Source: Salinimicrobium soli (GTDB lineage: Bacteria > Bacteroidota > Bacteroidia > Flavobacteriales > Flavobacteriaceae). From it: a DNA stretch of 64,000 nt. Both the position numbers and the translations under genes were made by a program. Shown in pieces: positions 43,717 through 50,484 of this stretch (positions are counted from its first letter, which is position 1; every line of letters begins with the position of its first letter). The DNA is taken from assembly GCF_048323655.1 (NCBI RefSeq), contig NZ_JBLUWW010000006.1, positions 62,001-126,000 on the forward strand, read 5' to 3'. Under the pieces are notes generated by a model. The model worked only from the letters and a program-made list of their open reading frames with translations, was not told the origin of the DNA and searched no databases.

Positions 43717-43756
43717 TGATTATTGCTTTTCATAGGAACCGATGTTGCCCACAGTT

Positions 43757-44191
43757 TTAATCCGTACGTATTATTTTATAATCAAATCGGTTTCCCAATA
43801 ACCAACCCCATTTTCTTTTAAAGAAAGGATCTTTCATTTTAGTTTTCCGCTTTCCATTCTCCGAAAGAGGATAAATCCGATTGTTTTCAATTTCTAGGAC
43901 TCGAGTTTGCATTGGTTTTTCAATTGTCGAAATGCTATCTCTTAAACTCATTGTTTTTGGATAATGCCAAATTATGTAATGATTTAAAATCAGTTGATTT
44001 TCTGTCATTTTATATCGTCCATACTCGCTCCACGACAAATCATATTCATTGGTCCATTTGAAAGTGCTGTCAGGATAAAGCTCAATGGTCTCTATCAGTA
44101 TATTATCTCGTAAAACCCCTTGGTATATGATCGTATCCTGCGCAAATAAATTCAGTCCGTTTAAGAATATGAGAAAGTAAAATATTTTCAA
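43757..44191 (-). CDS. Exported protein of unknown function, cassette gene
   Basis: A 144-residue product with a signal peptide (MKIFYFLIFLNGLNLFAQ) and a small soluble domain ending in YKIIRTD; no known motif. I chose TTG 44191 because it gives the signal peptide directly; the frame is open beyond it but runs into site E. The cassette is tight: stop 3 nt inside the box at 43744-43753, start 16 nt from the box at 44208-44217, and these two boxes are exact reverse complements over ten bases. Confidence 0.68.
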   Translation of the reverse strand: MKIFYFLIFLNGLNLFAQDTIIYQGVLRDNILIETIELYPDSTFKWTNEYDLSWSEYGRYKMTENQLILNHYIIWHYPKTMSLRDSISTIEKPMQTRVLEIENNRIYPLSENGKRKTKMKDPFFKRKWGWLLGNRFDYKIIRTD

Positions 44192-44207
44192 CGTCAGTTT
44201 TTTAAAT

Positions 44208-44343
44208 TGTGGGCAACGTCTCGTATAAAAACAGTGCGAGCTGGCGAGCGTGATTGTCCGCAGGACAATCAGGCGTTGCAAGCGAGCACGGACTTTCGAT
44301 TCGAGACAGGTTTTAGCATTTTTTTTATACGTTGTTACCCAAA
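44208..44343. other. attC-like site E
   Basis: Left outer box TGTGGGCAAC (44208-44217), spacer GTCTC, inner box GTATAAAAA; right inner box TTTTTATAC (44322-44330), spacer GTT, outer box GTTACCC (44334-44340). A centre hairpin is formed by GATTGTCC (44252-44259) and GGACAATC (44263-44270). It is nearly identical inside to site F. Confidence 0.75.
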
Positions 44344-44346
44344 GTT

Positions 44347-44652
44347 TTATTTTTTAAAGCTTATCCATAATTCGATTGAGAAAAAGAAAACTATAAGTAA
44401 TTCGATTAGGTGAAACAACCATTTTGTCGGGATCAGTTTTATTAAAATAAAATCTACTATCAGACCTAAAAGTCCGAGTGAAATCAGTCCGATCATTCCC
44501 ACCATTCCCCAACCTTCTTCATAAGTCAGAACTTTCCAATTAAGTAATGCAAAACCTAAACAGCCAAAAATGTAAATTAGGGAGTAGACTTTTAAAATTG
44601 TCAATTTTTTCAGTTGTCCGCTCACATCTGAGGTGGTTTTAAGAGTGCTCAT
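44347..44652 (-). CDS. Small membrane protein, cassette gene
   Basis: A 101-residue product with three predicted transmembrane helices (about 20-40, 48-70, 78-97) and a charged start; no known family. It starts 9 nt from the site F box and stops 3 nt from the site E box. The boxes at 44334-44343 and 44662-44671 are exact reverse complements over ten bases, which defines the gene as a cassette. Confidence 0.65.
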   Translation of the reverse strand: MSTLKTTSDVSGQLKKLTILKVYSLIYIFGCLGFALLNWKVLTYEEGWGMVGMIGLISLGLLGLIVDFILIKLIPTKWLFHLIELLIVFFFSIELWISFKK

Positions 44653-44661
44653 TTTTCAAAT

Positions 44662-44796
44662 TTTGGGTAACGTCCCGTATAAAAACAGTGCGAGCTGGCG
44701 AGCTTGATTGTCCGCAGGACAATCAGGCGTTGCAAGCGAGCACGGACTTTCGATTCGACACAGTTTTAGCATTGTTTTTATACAGTGTTGTGCAAC
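44662..44796. other. attC-like site F
   Basis: Left outer box TTTGGGTAAC (44662-44671), spacer GTCCC, inner box GTATAAAAAC; right inner box GTTTTTATAC (44774-44783), spacer AGT, outer box GTTGTGCAAC (44787-44796). Same length within a base and nearly the same centre as site E, including the GATTGTCC/GGACAATC hairpin. Confidence 0.75.
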
Positions 44797-45095
44797 GTTT
44801 TTTTAATTAGTTTCTTTCTTTTAATCAATAAATACGAAGCACCAAAACAGGCTGATAGTCCGAGTGCGAAAATAATAATCTGTTGTCTTTGTATCGTATT
44901 TTCTAATTTTTCAATATCCTTTAGCTTCGCTTCCTTCTCCGTTTTGGTCAGACGGTCAGAGTCAATTTCTACAAATGTCTTAGCGTGGTCAACCTGATAT
45001 TTGTCAGTTATCATAGTTCCTAAAAATCCGACACCACTTAAAGGGATCAGCACGATACAAAGGATCAGCAGGAAAAAATAGACTATTTTATTCAT
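44778..45095 (-). CDS. Small membrane protein whose end lies in site F, cassette gene
   Basis: A 105-residue product with an N-terminal transmembrane segment (about 4-30), a charged helical middle likely to form a coiled coil (about 35-70) and a second helix (about 72-90). The last codons and the TAA at 44778-44780 lie beyond the outer box, inside site F, so the neighbour site supplies the stop. The function is unknown. Cassette boxes 44787-44796 and 45129-45138 are exact reverse complements over ten bases. Confidence 0.65.
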   Translation of the reverse strand: MNKIVYFFLLILCIVLIPLSGVGFLGTMITDKYQVDHAKTFVEIDSDRLTKTEKEAKLKDIEKLENTIQRQQIIIFALGLSACFGASYLLIKRKKLIKKTLHNTV

Positions 45096-45128
45096 TGTTT
45101 ACGAATTCTCTTAATCGTCAGGTATAAT

Positions 45129-45175
45129 GTTGCACAACGTACCAATAAATGCAGTGTTACATTTATATATACTTT
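45129..45175. other. Recombinase-proximal site G (attI-like candidate)
   Basis: Box GTTGCACAAC (45129-45138), then GTACC and a short hairpin ATAAATG (45145-45151) with CATTTAT (45160-45166). It is much shorter than sites A-F and lies 11 nt before the recombinase stop codon. It may be the primary attachment site of the array. Confidence 0.5.
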
Positions 45176-45186
45176 GTCTTTACTAG

Positions 45187-46311
45187 CTAATCTAGGGGAT
45201 TTTTGATCTTGAAAAAAATATTTGTGGCTACATGAGTATAAATTTCAGTGGTTTTAGTGCTTTTATGTCCCAATAATACCTGGATGTATCTTAAATCGGT
45301 CCCACTTTCCAATAAATGTGTAGCAAAAGAATGCCTTAACATATGAGGTGTTGTATTCTTCCTAACACCTGCTTTTCTCGCTGCTTCTTTAACTATTTTC
45401 ACTACGCTTTCCGCAGAGTACTTAGCACCTTTGGGACCTTCGAACAAGTATTTCCTTGGTCTCCATTCCTTATAATACTTCCTTAGATCCTGGAGAAGTT
45501 TATCGGAAAGAATGGAATACCTTTCTCTATTCCCTTTCCCCGATCTTATTCTCACTACCATTCTTTGACTATCAATATCCCTCAACTCCAAATTAAGCAG
45601 TTCGCTTCTCCTTATTCCCGCAGAATATAAGAAGCTTACAATGCATCTATGCTTAATATTATTGGTGTGTTGGATAATGGCCAAAACCTCATCCTTAGCC
45701 AATACCTGTGGCAACTTCTCTTGCACTCTTGGCCGCTCAATAGCATAGAACCGGTTGGGCATTTCCAGCACAACTTCATAATAGAATTTTATTGAATTGA
45801 TAGCTTGATTAATATAGGAATGGGAGCATCCATTCTGTATGAGTGTTTGAAGATAGGCTCTGATGTCATTTTCATTTATCTCATGAAGTTCTTTATCGTC
45901 AAAATAGTTCATATAAGCTTCAAAGCAAGAAACGTACGTCCTTACGGTGTTTATGGCGTAGCACTTTAGTTCCAGCTTTGCCAGGTAACTCTCTGGACAT
46001 GATCTTTTACCTTCTGTAACTTCCCTATTGCGAAGAGCCTGGACATCTGGTGCCTCTGCATTTCTTCGGAAGCTGCTTTTGCTATAAAAATGATTACAAT
46101 TGACCCAGGCAACTCCACGAAAGACGTTGAAGACCCGGTCCAGATTTTCTGTGGTATTTTTGATGTAATTCATTCTGAACTGTTCGCTCCATTTTACCCC
46201 CGGCAGATCCTTTACCAATGCATCCAGAACTTTATCCGAAAAATATTGTATCCCTACACATTTTTCCTCAGCCACCATCAAATGTTTCAATGTAACATAT
46301 CTCTTTTCCAT
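45187..46311 (-). CDS. Tyrosine recombinase at the head of the cassette array
   Basis: A 374-residue site-specific recombinase. An N-terminal extension (about 1-110) is followed by a SAM-like core-binding domain (about 115-195) and the catalytic domain. Active-site residues: Arg234 (GIRRSEL), Lys259 (SGKGNRE), His323 and Arg326 (PHMLRH), His349 (LLGHKS) and Tyr358 (EIYTHV). Arg234 to His323 is 89 residues, as in XerC/D; IntI proteins have about 130 because of an extra segment. The end NPLD resembles the SPLD end of many integrases. The gene runs in the same direction as the cassettes, with the array beyond its 3' end. Confidence 0.88.
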   Translation of the reverse strand: MEKRYVTLKHLMVAEEKCVGIQYFSDKVLDALVKDLPGVKWSEQFRMNYIKNTTENLDRVFNVFRGVAWVNCNHFYSKSSFRRNAEAPDVQALRNREVTEGKRSCPESYLAKLELKCYAINTVRTYVSCFEAYMNYFDDKELHEINENDIRAYLQTLIQNGCSHSYINQAINSIKFYYEVVLEMPNRFYAIERPRVQEKLPQVLAKDEVLAIIQHTNNIKHRCIVSFLYSAGIRRSELLNLELRDIDSQRMVVRIRSGKGNRERYSILSDKLLQDLRKYYKEWRPRKYLFEGPKGAKYSAESVVKIVKEAARKAGVRKNTTPHMLRHSFATHLLESGTDLRYIQVLLGHKSTKTTEIYTHVATNIFFKIKNPLD

Positions 46312-46315
46312 AGGT

Positions 46316-46335
46316 TTACTTTTTTATAAAAGTAA
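46316..46335. promoter_or_regulatory. Palindrome upstream of the recombinase gene
   Basis: TTACTTTT, spacer TTAT, AAAAGTAA: a perfect 8-bp inverted repeat 4 nt upstream of the recombinase ATG (minus strand). Possible operator or promoter element; no regulator is identified. Confidence 0.4.
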
Positions 46336-46365
46336 TTTTATAGGAAACCTTAAGTGTCCATTATT

Positions 46366-46378
46366 CGTATATTATACG
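46366..46378. promoter_or_regulatory. Palindrome upstream of the zinc-ribbon gene
   Basis: CGTATA-T-TATACG, a perfect 13-nt palindrome 6 nt before ATG 46385 and 18 nt before ATG 46397. Possible operator shared by the divergent genes. Confidence 0.35.
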
Positions 46379-46396
46379 ATTAAAATGACTCTAATA

Positions 46397-46774
46397 ATGA
46401 AATCAGAAAAATTTTGCCTTGCGTGTAATGCCGAACTTCAGGGCAGAGCTGATAAAAAATTCTGTGATCCTCATTGTAAGAGTGCTTATCACTATGAAAA
46501 AGATCGTCGTGAAAACAACTTTTTCTTAAAGGTAGATCGTCAACTCAAGATAAACAGAAAGCTTCTGAGAGCCTTCAATAAAGCTGGCAAGGCCACGGTC
46601 AGATCACAAACTTTAATCGATCGCGGCTTTGATCCCAGTTATTTCACTCACTACTGGAAAAATAATAGGGGAGAGGTCTACCTGTTCGTCTACGAGTACG
46701 GCTTTCTTTCCAAAATTGAAAACGGAAAGAAAAAATACATCCTGGTGACCTGGCAACCCTATATGGAAAAGTAA
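46397..46774 (+). CDS. Small zinc-ribbon protein of unknown function
   Basis: A 125-residue product with an N-terminal CLAC...CDPHC zinc-ribbon-like pattern (about residues 7-26), a Lys/Arg-rich helical middle and an aromatic C-terminal half with a WQPYMEK end. Similar proteins are frequent in Bacteroidota but have no established role; nucleic-acid binding is plausible from the charge and the zinc motif. ATG 46397 is preferred over ATG 46385 because it starts MKSEKFCLAC directly. It is divergent from the recombinase gene. Confidence 0.7.
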   Translation: MKSEKFCLACNAELQGRADKKFCDPHCKSAYHYEKDRRENNFFLKVDRQLKINRKLLRAFNKAGKATVRSQTLIDRGFDPSYFTHYWKNNRGEVYLFVYEYGFLSKIENGKKKYILVTWQPYMEK

Positions 46775-47091
46775 TTTACTCCTTTCTCTTTAAGGCAGCT
46801 CTCCGAATGCTGAGTCCCTTTTCTGCGTTAACTTATGCCACTACTTTTTGTAAAAAAAAGCATGGTGAAACCTCACTTTTTACCATACTGTTGTTCGGTC
46901 AATTGAGGGGTTTTTTAACTGTGTAATTTGCTGTAGAGGAAGGCTTGAAACTCTATTAAGCGCAGAAGCCTTGAGCAAACTCAGTTCTTCCGGAAAATAA
47001 AAAAGTCCGCAGCTTTCGCTGCAGACCTATTGCCGGAAATGAACCAGGAACTTGCCTTTTTCAAGCATTAGAAAATATCTCCCATAAATTT
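46775..47091. other. Intergenic region after the array
   Basis: These 317 nt between two convergent genes hold no gene. They contain a weak inverted repeat around ATGGT 46862 and ACCAT 46882, and the minus-strand terminator at 46996-47028. Confidence 0.5.
46996..47028 (-). terminator. Rho-independent terminator of the Mo-enzyme operon
   Basis: On the minus strand GTCTGCAGC, loop GAAA and GCTGCGGAC (one mismatch) are followed by a T run. It lies about 65 nt beyond the stop of the cytochrome lipoprotein gene, the last of the operon. Confidence 0.75.
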
Positions 47092-47892
47092 TTACTCAAA
47101 ATAATTATAAAATTCCCGGAGCTTACTTTTTAGTGTATTCATCTGCTTTTCTGCCTCCACTTTATCTTTTGCAGAGATCAACGCATGCATATCCGTTTCC
47201 AGACTTCCGAAGAAGTTATGCAATTGATCGAACAGTTCACCCGTGTAAGAGTCGTCCAGAAGTATCATCTTCACTTCATCAAAAATTTCTTTCCCTAATT
47301 GATTGTATTCAGAAATAGTACCGGATTCAAAATTGTTCAGTTTCAGCGTAACGGCATTAATCCGGTCAAGTGAATTAGTGTTCAGGTCCCATTTTTTGCC
47401 ATTGTTCAACTCCAGATTTTGGCGCATATTCTGCATCCTCATTTGTGAAGTCACACCAAAATCGTGCTCATAAATAGCTTCAGCTATTAAGCGTAATTCT
47501 GTTTCCTCATATATAAGTTTTGGCATGAGATTGAATTTTTTCACTGCTCCGGGCATCAAAGTTTTTTCCTCTGAAGGGTTTTGTATAAAAGATACCATTG
47601 CATTTATAAATTCATCTTTTTTGGAATAAGAAGGTTCATAATGCTCCCGCACATTTACCATAGGAGGGGCGATCATCTGACCTCTCAAGGAAGGATCTGG
47701 TTTTTCAATATGGCAGATATAACACTTTTGTTGCATGAGCTCATAGCCTCTGGAAATAGTAGCTACATCTCTTTCAGCTGTCCCGGTAGTTGGAAGATTA
47801 TCTTCAATGACGTTTGCTTCCTTTTCTTTTTGAGCTGTATTGCAACTCACCAGGGCGGAGAATAAAATTAATATGAACAGGCTTGCTCTCAT
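47092..47892 (-). CDS. Cytochrome c lipoprotein
   Basis: A 266-residue periplasm-facing lipoprotein with lipobox LVSC (Cys17) and one heme-binding CYICH near residue 57. A Met-rich stretch (MIAPPM, LMPGAVKKFNLMP) offers possible axial Met ligands. The C-terminal half (about 150-266) is helical and without known domain. It is the last gene of the Mo-enzyme operon and could shuttle electrons to or from the complex. Start choice is unambiguous because of the signal peptide. Confidence 0.8.
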   Translation of the reverse strand: MRASLFILILFSALVSCNTAQKEKEANVIEDNLPTTGTAERDVATISRGYELMQQKCYICHIEKPDPSLRGQMIAPPMVNVREHYEPSYSKKDEFINAMVSFIQNPSEEKTLMPGAVKKFNLMPKLIYEETELRLIAEAIYEHDFGVTSQMRMQNMRQNLELNNGKKWDLNTNSLDRINAVTLKLNNFESGTISEYNQLGKEIFDEVKMILLDDSYTGELFDQLHNFFGSLETDMHALISAKDKVEAEKQMNTLKSKLREFYNYFE

Positions 47893-48016
47893 TGGTTCTC
47901 TTCCTTATACTTTCTTTATAGATGTTTAATTATTAAAAAGATGAACTGTCTTTGATGGAATTCAGGACTGCTCCTGCCAGCTTGTGGTTGAGGTTTTTGC
48001 AGTTCAATGAAATACC

Positions 48017-48631
48017 CTAACAGCCTCCTTCTACCGGTCTTTTCTTTTTCTTTTTAACAGGAATAATCTTCCTGGGTACAGGAACTATTTCTTTTTCCAC
48101 CACTCTTTGTTTCGAGTTCTTAATAGATTCGTCTATAAAGGCTCTTATATCTGCATTTGATCTTTCAACATCGGGGGAGTTGGTAATCAATTGGTTTTGC
48201 AAAAACCTGTTTTCGGCATTAACTAACTTGAGATTATCATATCCTAACTGGTACAAAAGAAGGAAAGGAAGGTTTGCTTCCTCAATGTCTTTTCCATAGA
48301 GGGCGGCAACTTTTTTTGATTCTTTCCAGTCTGTAAACAGGGTCTTGTTCTCTTCCTTTAAAACCTCTGGTGCGGGAATATTGATCGCATTCTCCAAATG
48401 TCCTTTTTCAAATTCATAAGGAGTCCGGATATCCACCAACACGATTTCCGGCTGTTTGATCTCATTAATGGATATAATATAGTTTGTGGATGTCAGGTTT
48501 TTTAAAGCATTTTCCGCATTTGTAGCATAAAGGTTCTCAGGACGTTCGTAGGTTAGAACTCCTATAACAATTGCCAGGATGAAAAAGGTTGATCCAACAG
48601 ATATCCTTTTAACTTTCTCTAATTCTTTCAT
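48017..48631 (-). CDS. Membrane-anchored rhodanese-fold protein with C-terminal GGC, copy 1
   Basis: A 204-residue protein with one N-terminal membrane helix (about 10-28) and a periplasmic rhodanese-like domain (IVLVDIRTPYEFEKGHLENAINIP, about 65-90). The active-site loop reads ALYGKDIEEAN, so the catalytic Cys is missing. The tail is basic and ends in KKKKKRPVEGGC, almost the same as in the next gene. It could bind sulfur or a partner but is not a normal sulfurtransferase. It is translated with the YeeE and Psr genes. Confidence 0.8.
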   Translation of the reverse strand: MKELEKVKRISVGSTFFILAIVIGVLTYERPENLYATNAENALKNLTSTNYIISINEIKQPEIVLVDIRTPYEFEKGHLENAINIPAPEVLKEENKTLFTDWKESKKVAALYGKDIEEANLPFLLLYQLGYDNLKLVNAENRFLQNQLITNSPDVERSNADIRAFIDESIKNSKQRVVEKEIVPVPRKIIPVKKKKKRPVEGGC

Positions 48632-48656
48632 GGTAAGTACCTTTTAAAATTTAAAA

Positions 48657-49319
48657 TCAGCAACCTCCTTCTACCGGTTTTTTCTTTTTCTTCTTAACTG
48701 TAATGATCTTCTTCGGAACAGGTTTTTCAATAATTGGCTCTTCAGCAACCACTTGTTCAGGATAAACAACTCCGAAGTACATACTCGCTGCTTTTCTCCT
48801 GGAATACAGTTCAAAATCTTCAGCAGCCATATCTTCATTGGGAACAGAAGGGTTAATTATGGTTGTAAACCACTTGTTCATGCCTCCTTCTAAAACCCGA
48901 AGGTTCTTGTACCCCAGGCGTTTACTTAACATCCATGCCTGATCTGCATATAAATTGTCATTAGAATAAAAGATGACGTCATATTGAGATTGATTCAAAT
49001 AAGCTTCATGCTCTTCATTCAATAAATTTTCAAGAGGAATATGAATGGCATTGGGAAGTGCATACGTTTTAAAGTCCTCAATATTTCTCACATCAACCAG
49101 AATAAATGACGGATCCTGACCAATGATCTTTTGTGCCACCAGATCTGTTGAAATATATCTCTCTGGGCTAATGACATTGTTTAGCAGAAGCTCCGCCGTA
49201 ATTCCTTCCTGTTTTGGAACCTTTGGCAATAGAACCAATCCTCCGGCAAGTATTAAGAGGACCATTGCCAGGAACATATATCTATACGATAAAATTTTTG
49301 CCACTTTTCTCTTATTCAT
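48657..49319 (-). CDS. Membrane-anchored rhodanese-fold protein with C-terminal GGC, copy 2
   Basis: A 220-residue protein with an N-terminal membrane helix (about 13-32) and a rhodanese domain (ILVDVRNIEDFKTYALPNAIHIP, about 73-97; LGYKNLRVLEGGMNKW). In the active loop FYSNDNLYADQAW the Cys position holds Ser. The C-terminus ends in KKKKKKPVEGGC, shared with its neighbour although the domains are well diverged. The conserved tail, the only Cys, suggests that the terminal thiol does the work. It lies between the second YeeE/YedE gene and the first rhodanese. Confidence 0.8.
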   Translation of the reverse strand: MNKRKVAKILSYRYMFLAMVLLILAGGLVLLPKVPKQEGITAELLLNNVISPERYISTDLVAQKIIGQDPSFILVDVRNIEDFKTYALPNAIHIPLENLLNEEHEAYLNQSQYDVIFYSNDNLYADQAWMLSKRLGYKNLRVLEGGMNKWFTTIINPSVPNEDMAAEDFELYSRRKAASMYFGVVYPEQVVAEEPIIEKPVPKKIITVKKKKKKPVEGGC

Positions 49320-49334
49320 CCTGATGTTCTTTAA

Positions 49335-49925
49335 TTAGTAAAATACTTTTCTGACTCTTTTTCTCACCCTGTCAGCAAATGCAAATGCAAGAATAGCTGT
49401 AATGGAAAAAATGAGTATTACCCAGTATGGGTTCCAGCCGAAGGAATCCATTAGTGTTATATTTCCGAGGAAATACCCGTCATAGATAGGTTCGATGTAG
49501 GTGAACAATTCAGAAAATATAAATACACCTATTAATATACCCAGCACGTAAACCCATGCGTCGAGCTTCCCTATAGCTACCGCGCACAGGCTGGTGCCGG
49601 GGCAAAATCCTCCCGCAACAAACCCTACACCCATAATGGCGCCTCCAATGATCGCCCCCCATAAAAAGGTGGGATGAACATACAATTGGCCAATATCTAA
49701 ATAGCCGAGATAGTCCATATAATAAATCCCGATCACAGAAACTAAAGCTGCGGTAAAGAACACTTTTAAAACTGCGAAGTCATAGCCATAGAATACCCCG
49801 GCCAGTTTCCGGGAGGAAGAAAATCCTGAAGATTCTAAAACAAACCCAAAACATATACCAATGAAAATGGCAATAATACTATCCCATTCAATGGGGATTA
49901 AACCGTTAGGAATTATAGGTCCCAT
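49335..49925 (-). CDS. YeeE/YedE-type membrane protein, half 2
   Basis: A 196-residue inner-membrane protein with about five helices and the family motif GGFCPGTSLCAVAIGKLDA near residue 105, whose Cys residues are thought to handle sulfur compounds in YeeE (thiosulfate uptake). Its length is about half that of full YeeE; the gene before it encodes the other half-like protein. The pair probably forms one unit. It ends 16 nt before the rhodanese gene. Substrate inferred from the family only. Confidence 0.85.
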   Translation of the reverse strand: MGPIIPNGLIPIEWDSIIAIFIGICFGFVLESSGFSSSRKLAGVFYGYDFAVLKVFFTAALVSVIGIYYMDYLGYLDIGQLYVHPTFLWGAIIGGAIMGVGFVAGGFCPGTSLCAVAIGKLDAWVYVLGILIGVFIFSELFTYIEPIYDGYFLGNITLMDSFGWNPYWVILIFSITAILAFAFADRVRKRVRKVFY

Positions 49926-49944
49926 ACATCATTCTCTTTAATAA

Positions 49945-50475
49945 TTAAATCCAATTTTTTCTGAAGAAATAAGCCGTGGCATATGCCGAACCAAAAATGG
50001 CCAGCATGGTCACAAAGCCTCCTACTGAAAGAACCGCCATACCACTTAAGGCAGCACCACTGGTACATCCGCGCGCGATCTGAGCTCCCAGCCCAAAGAG
50101 TAAGCCGCCGCCCAGGGCAAAAGCCAGTCTTCTCTTCCTTGTTATTTTTGGGGAATGCTGCACCCGCCAACTAATTCTACCTGCTAAGCCGCCCGAAATA
50201 AAGGCTCCAATGAGAATACCCAATGTCTCGAAAACAAGCCAGGTATTTAAAGGAGTTTCATCATCGCTTAAGAACATGGCATAGTAGGCATTACCTTCGG
50301 CATGTGTTGGAGCTACCTCGTCTACTAAAGCAACGACACTACTTTTCATGGCCCCACTTGCCCCCAAACCTCTACCTGTTAAATAAAAGGTGAAAATGAT
50401 TATGAGGCCCAGTAGAAATCCTCCGAAGTAGGGATTCCAATACACATGCCTGTTTATTTTTTTATCTGTCTTCAT
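49945..50475 (-). CDS. YeeE/YedE-type membrane protein, half 1
   Basis: A 176-residue inner-membrane protein with about four helices and the motif GAQIARGCTSGAALSGMA near residue 140, the other conserved Cys site of the YeeE/YedE family. It lies 9 nt after the NrfD-like gene and 19 nt before the second YeeE half. Together they may bring sulfur compounds to, or remove them from, the Mo enzyme and rhodaneses. Confidence 0.85.
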   Translation of the reverse strand: MKTDKKINRHVYWNPYFGGFLLGLIIIFTFYLTGRGLGASGAMKSSVVALVDEVAPTHAEGNAYYAMFLSDDETPLNTWLVFETLGILIGAFISGGLAGRISWRVQHSPKITRKRRLAFALGGGLLFGLGAQIARGCTSGAALSGMAVLSVGGFVTMLAIFGSAYATAYFFRKNWI

Positions 50476-50484
50476 AATTAATTT

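Larger units (their letters stand above)
42309..43750 (+). mobile_element. IS110-family (IS1111-type) insertion sequence, copy 2
   Basis: Second copy of the 1442-bp element. Subterminal inverted repeats are at 42328-42345 and 43717-43733. It is inserted at the same place, between the inner right box CGTTATT and the outer box GTTGCCC, in a different attC-like site (D). The left flank differs from copy 1 at one base (CCGTTATT against CCGCTATT), so these are insertions into separate sites and not one duplicated block. Confidence 0.85.

Noticed and set aside
40304..43750. The IS110 unit as a cassette of its own
   Set aside because: No left outer box complementary to GTTAGCAT is found at its end, and subterminal inverted repeats explain the unit better as an insertion sequence.
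44221..44330. CRISPR-like repeats in sites E and F
   Set aside because: There are only two copies, too long and separated by genes; no Cas genes are present.
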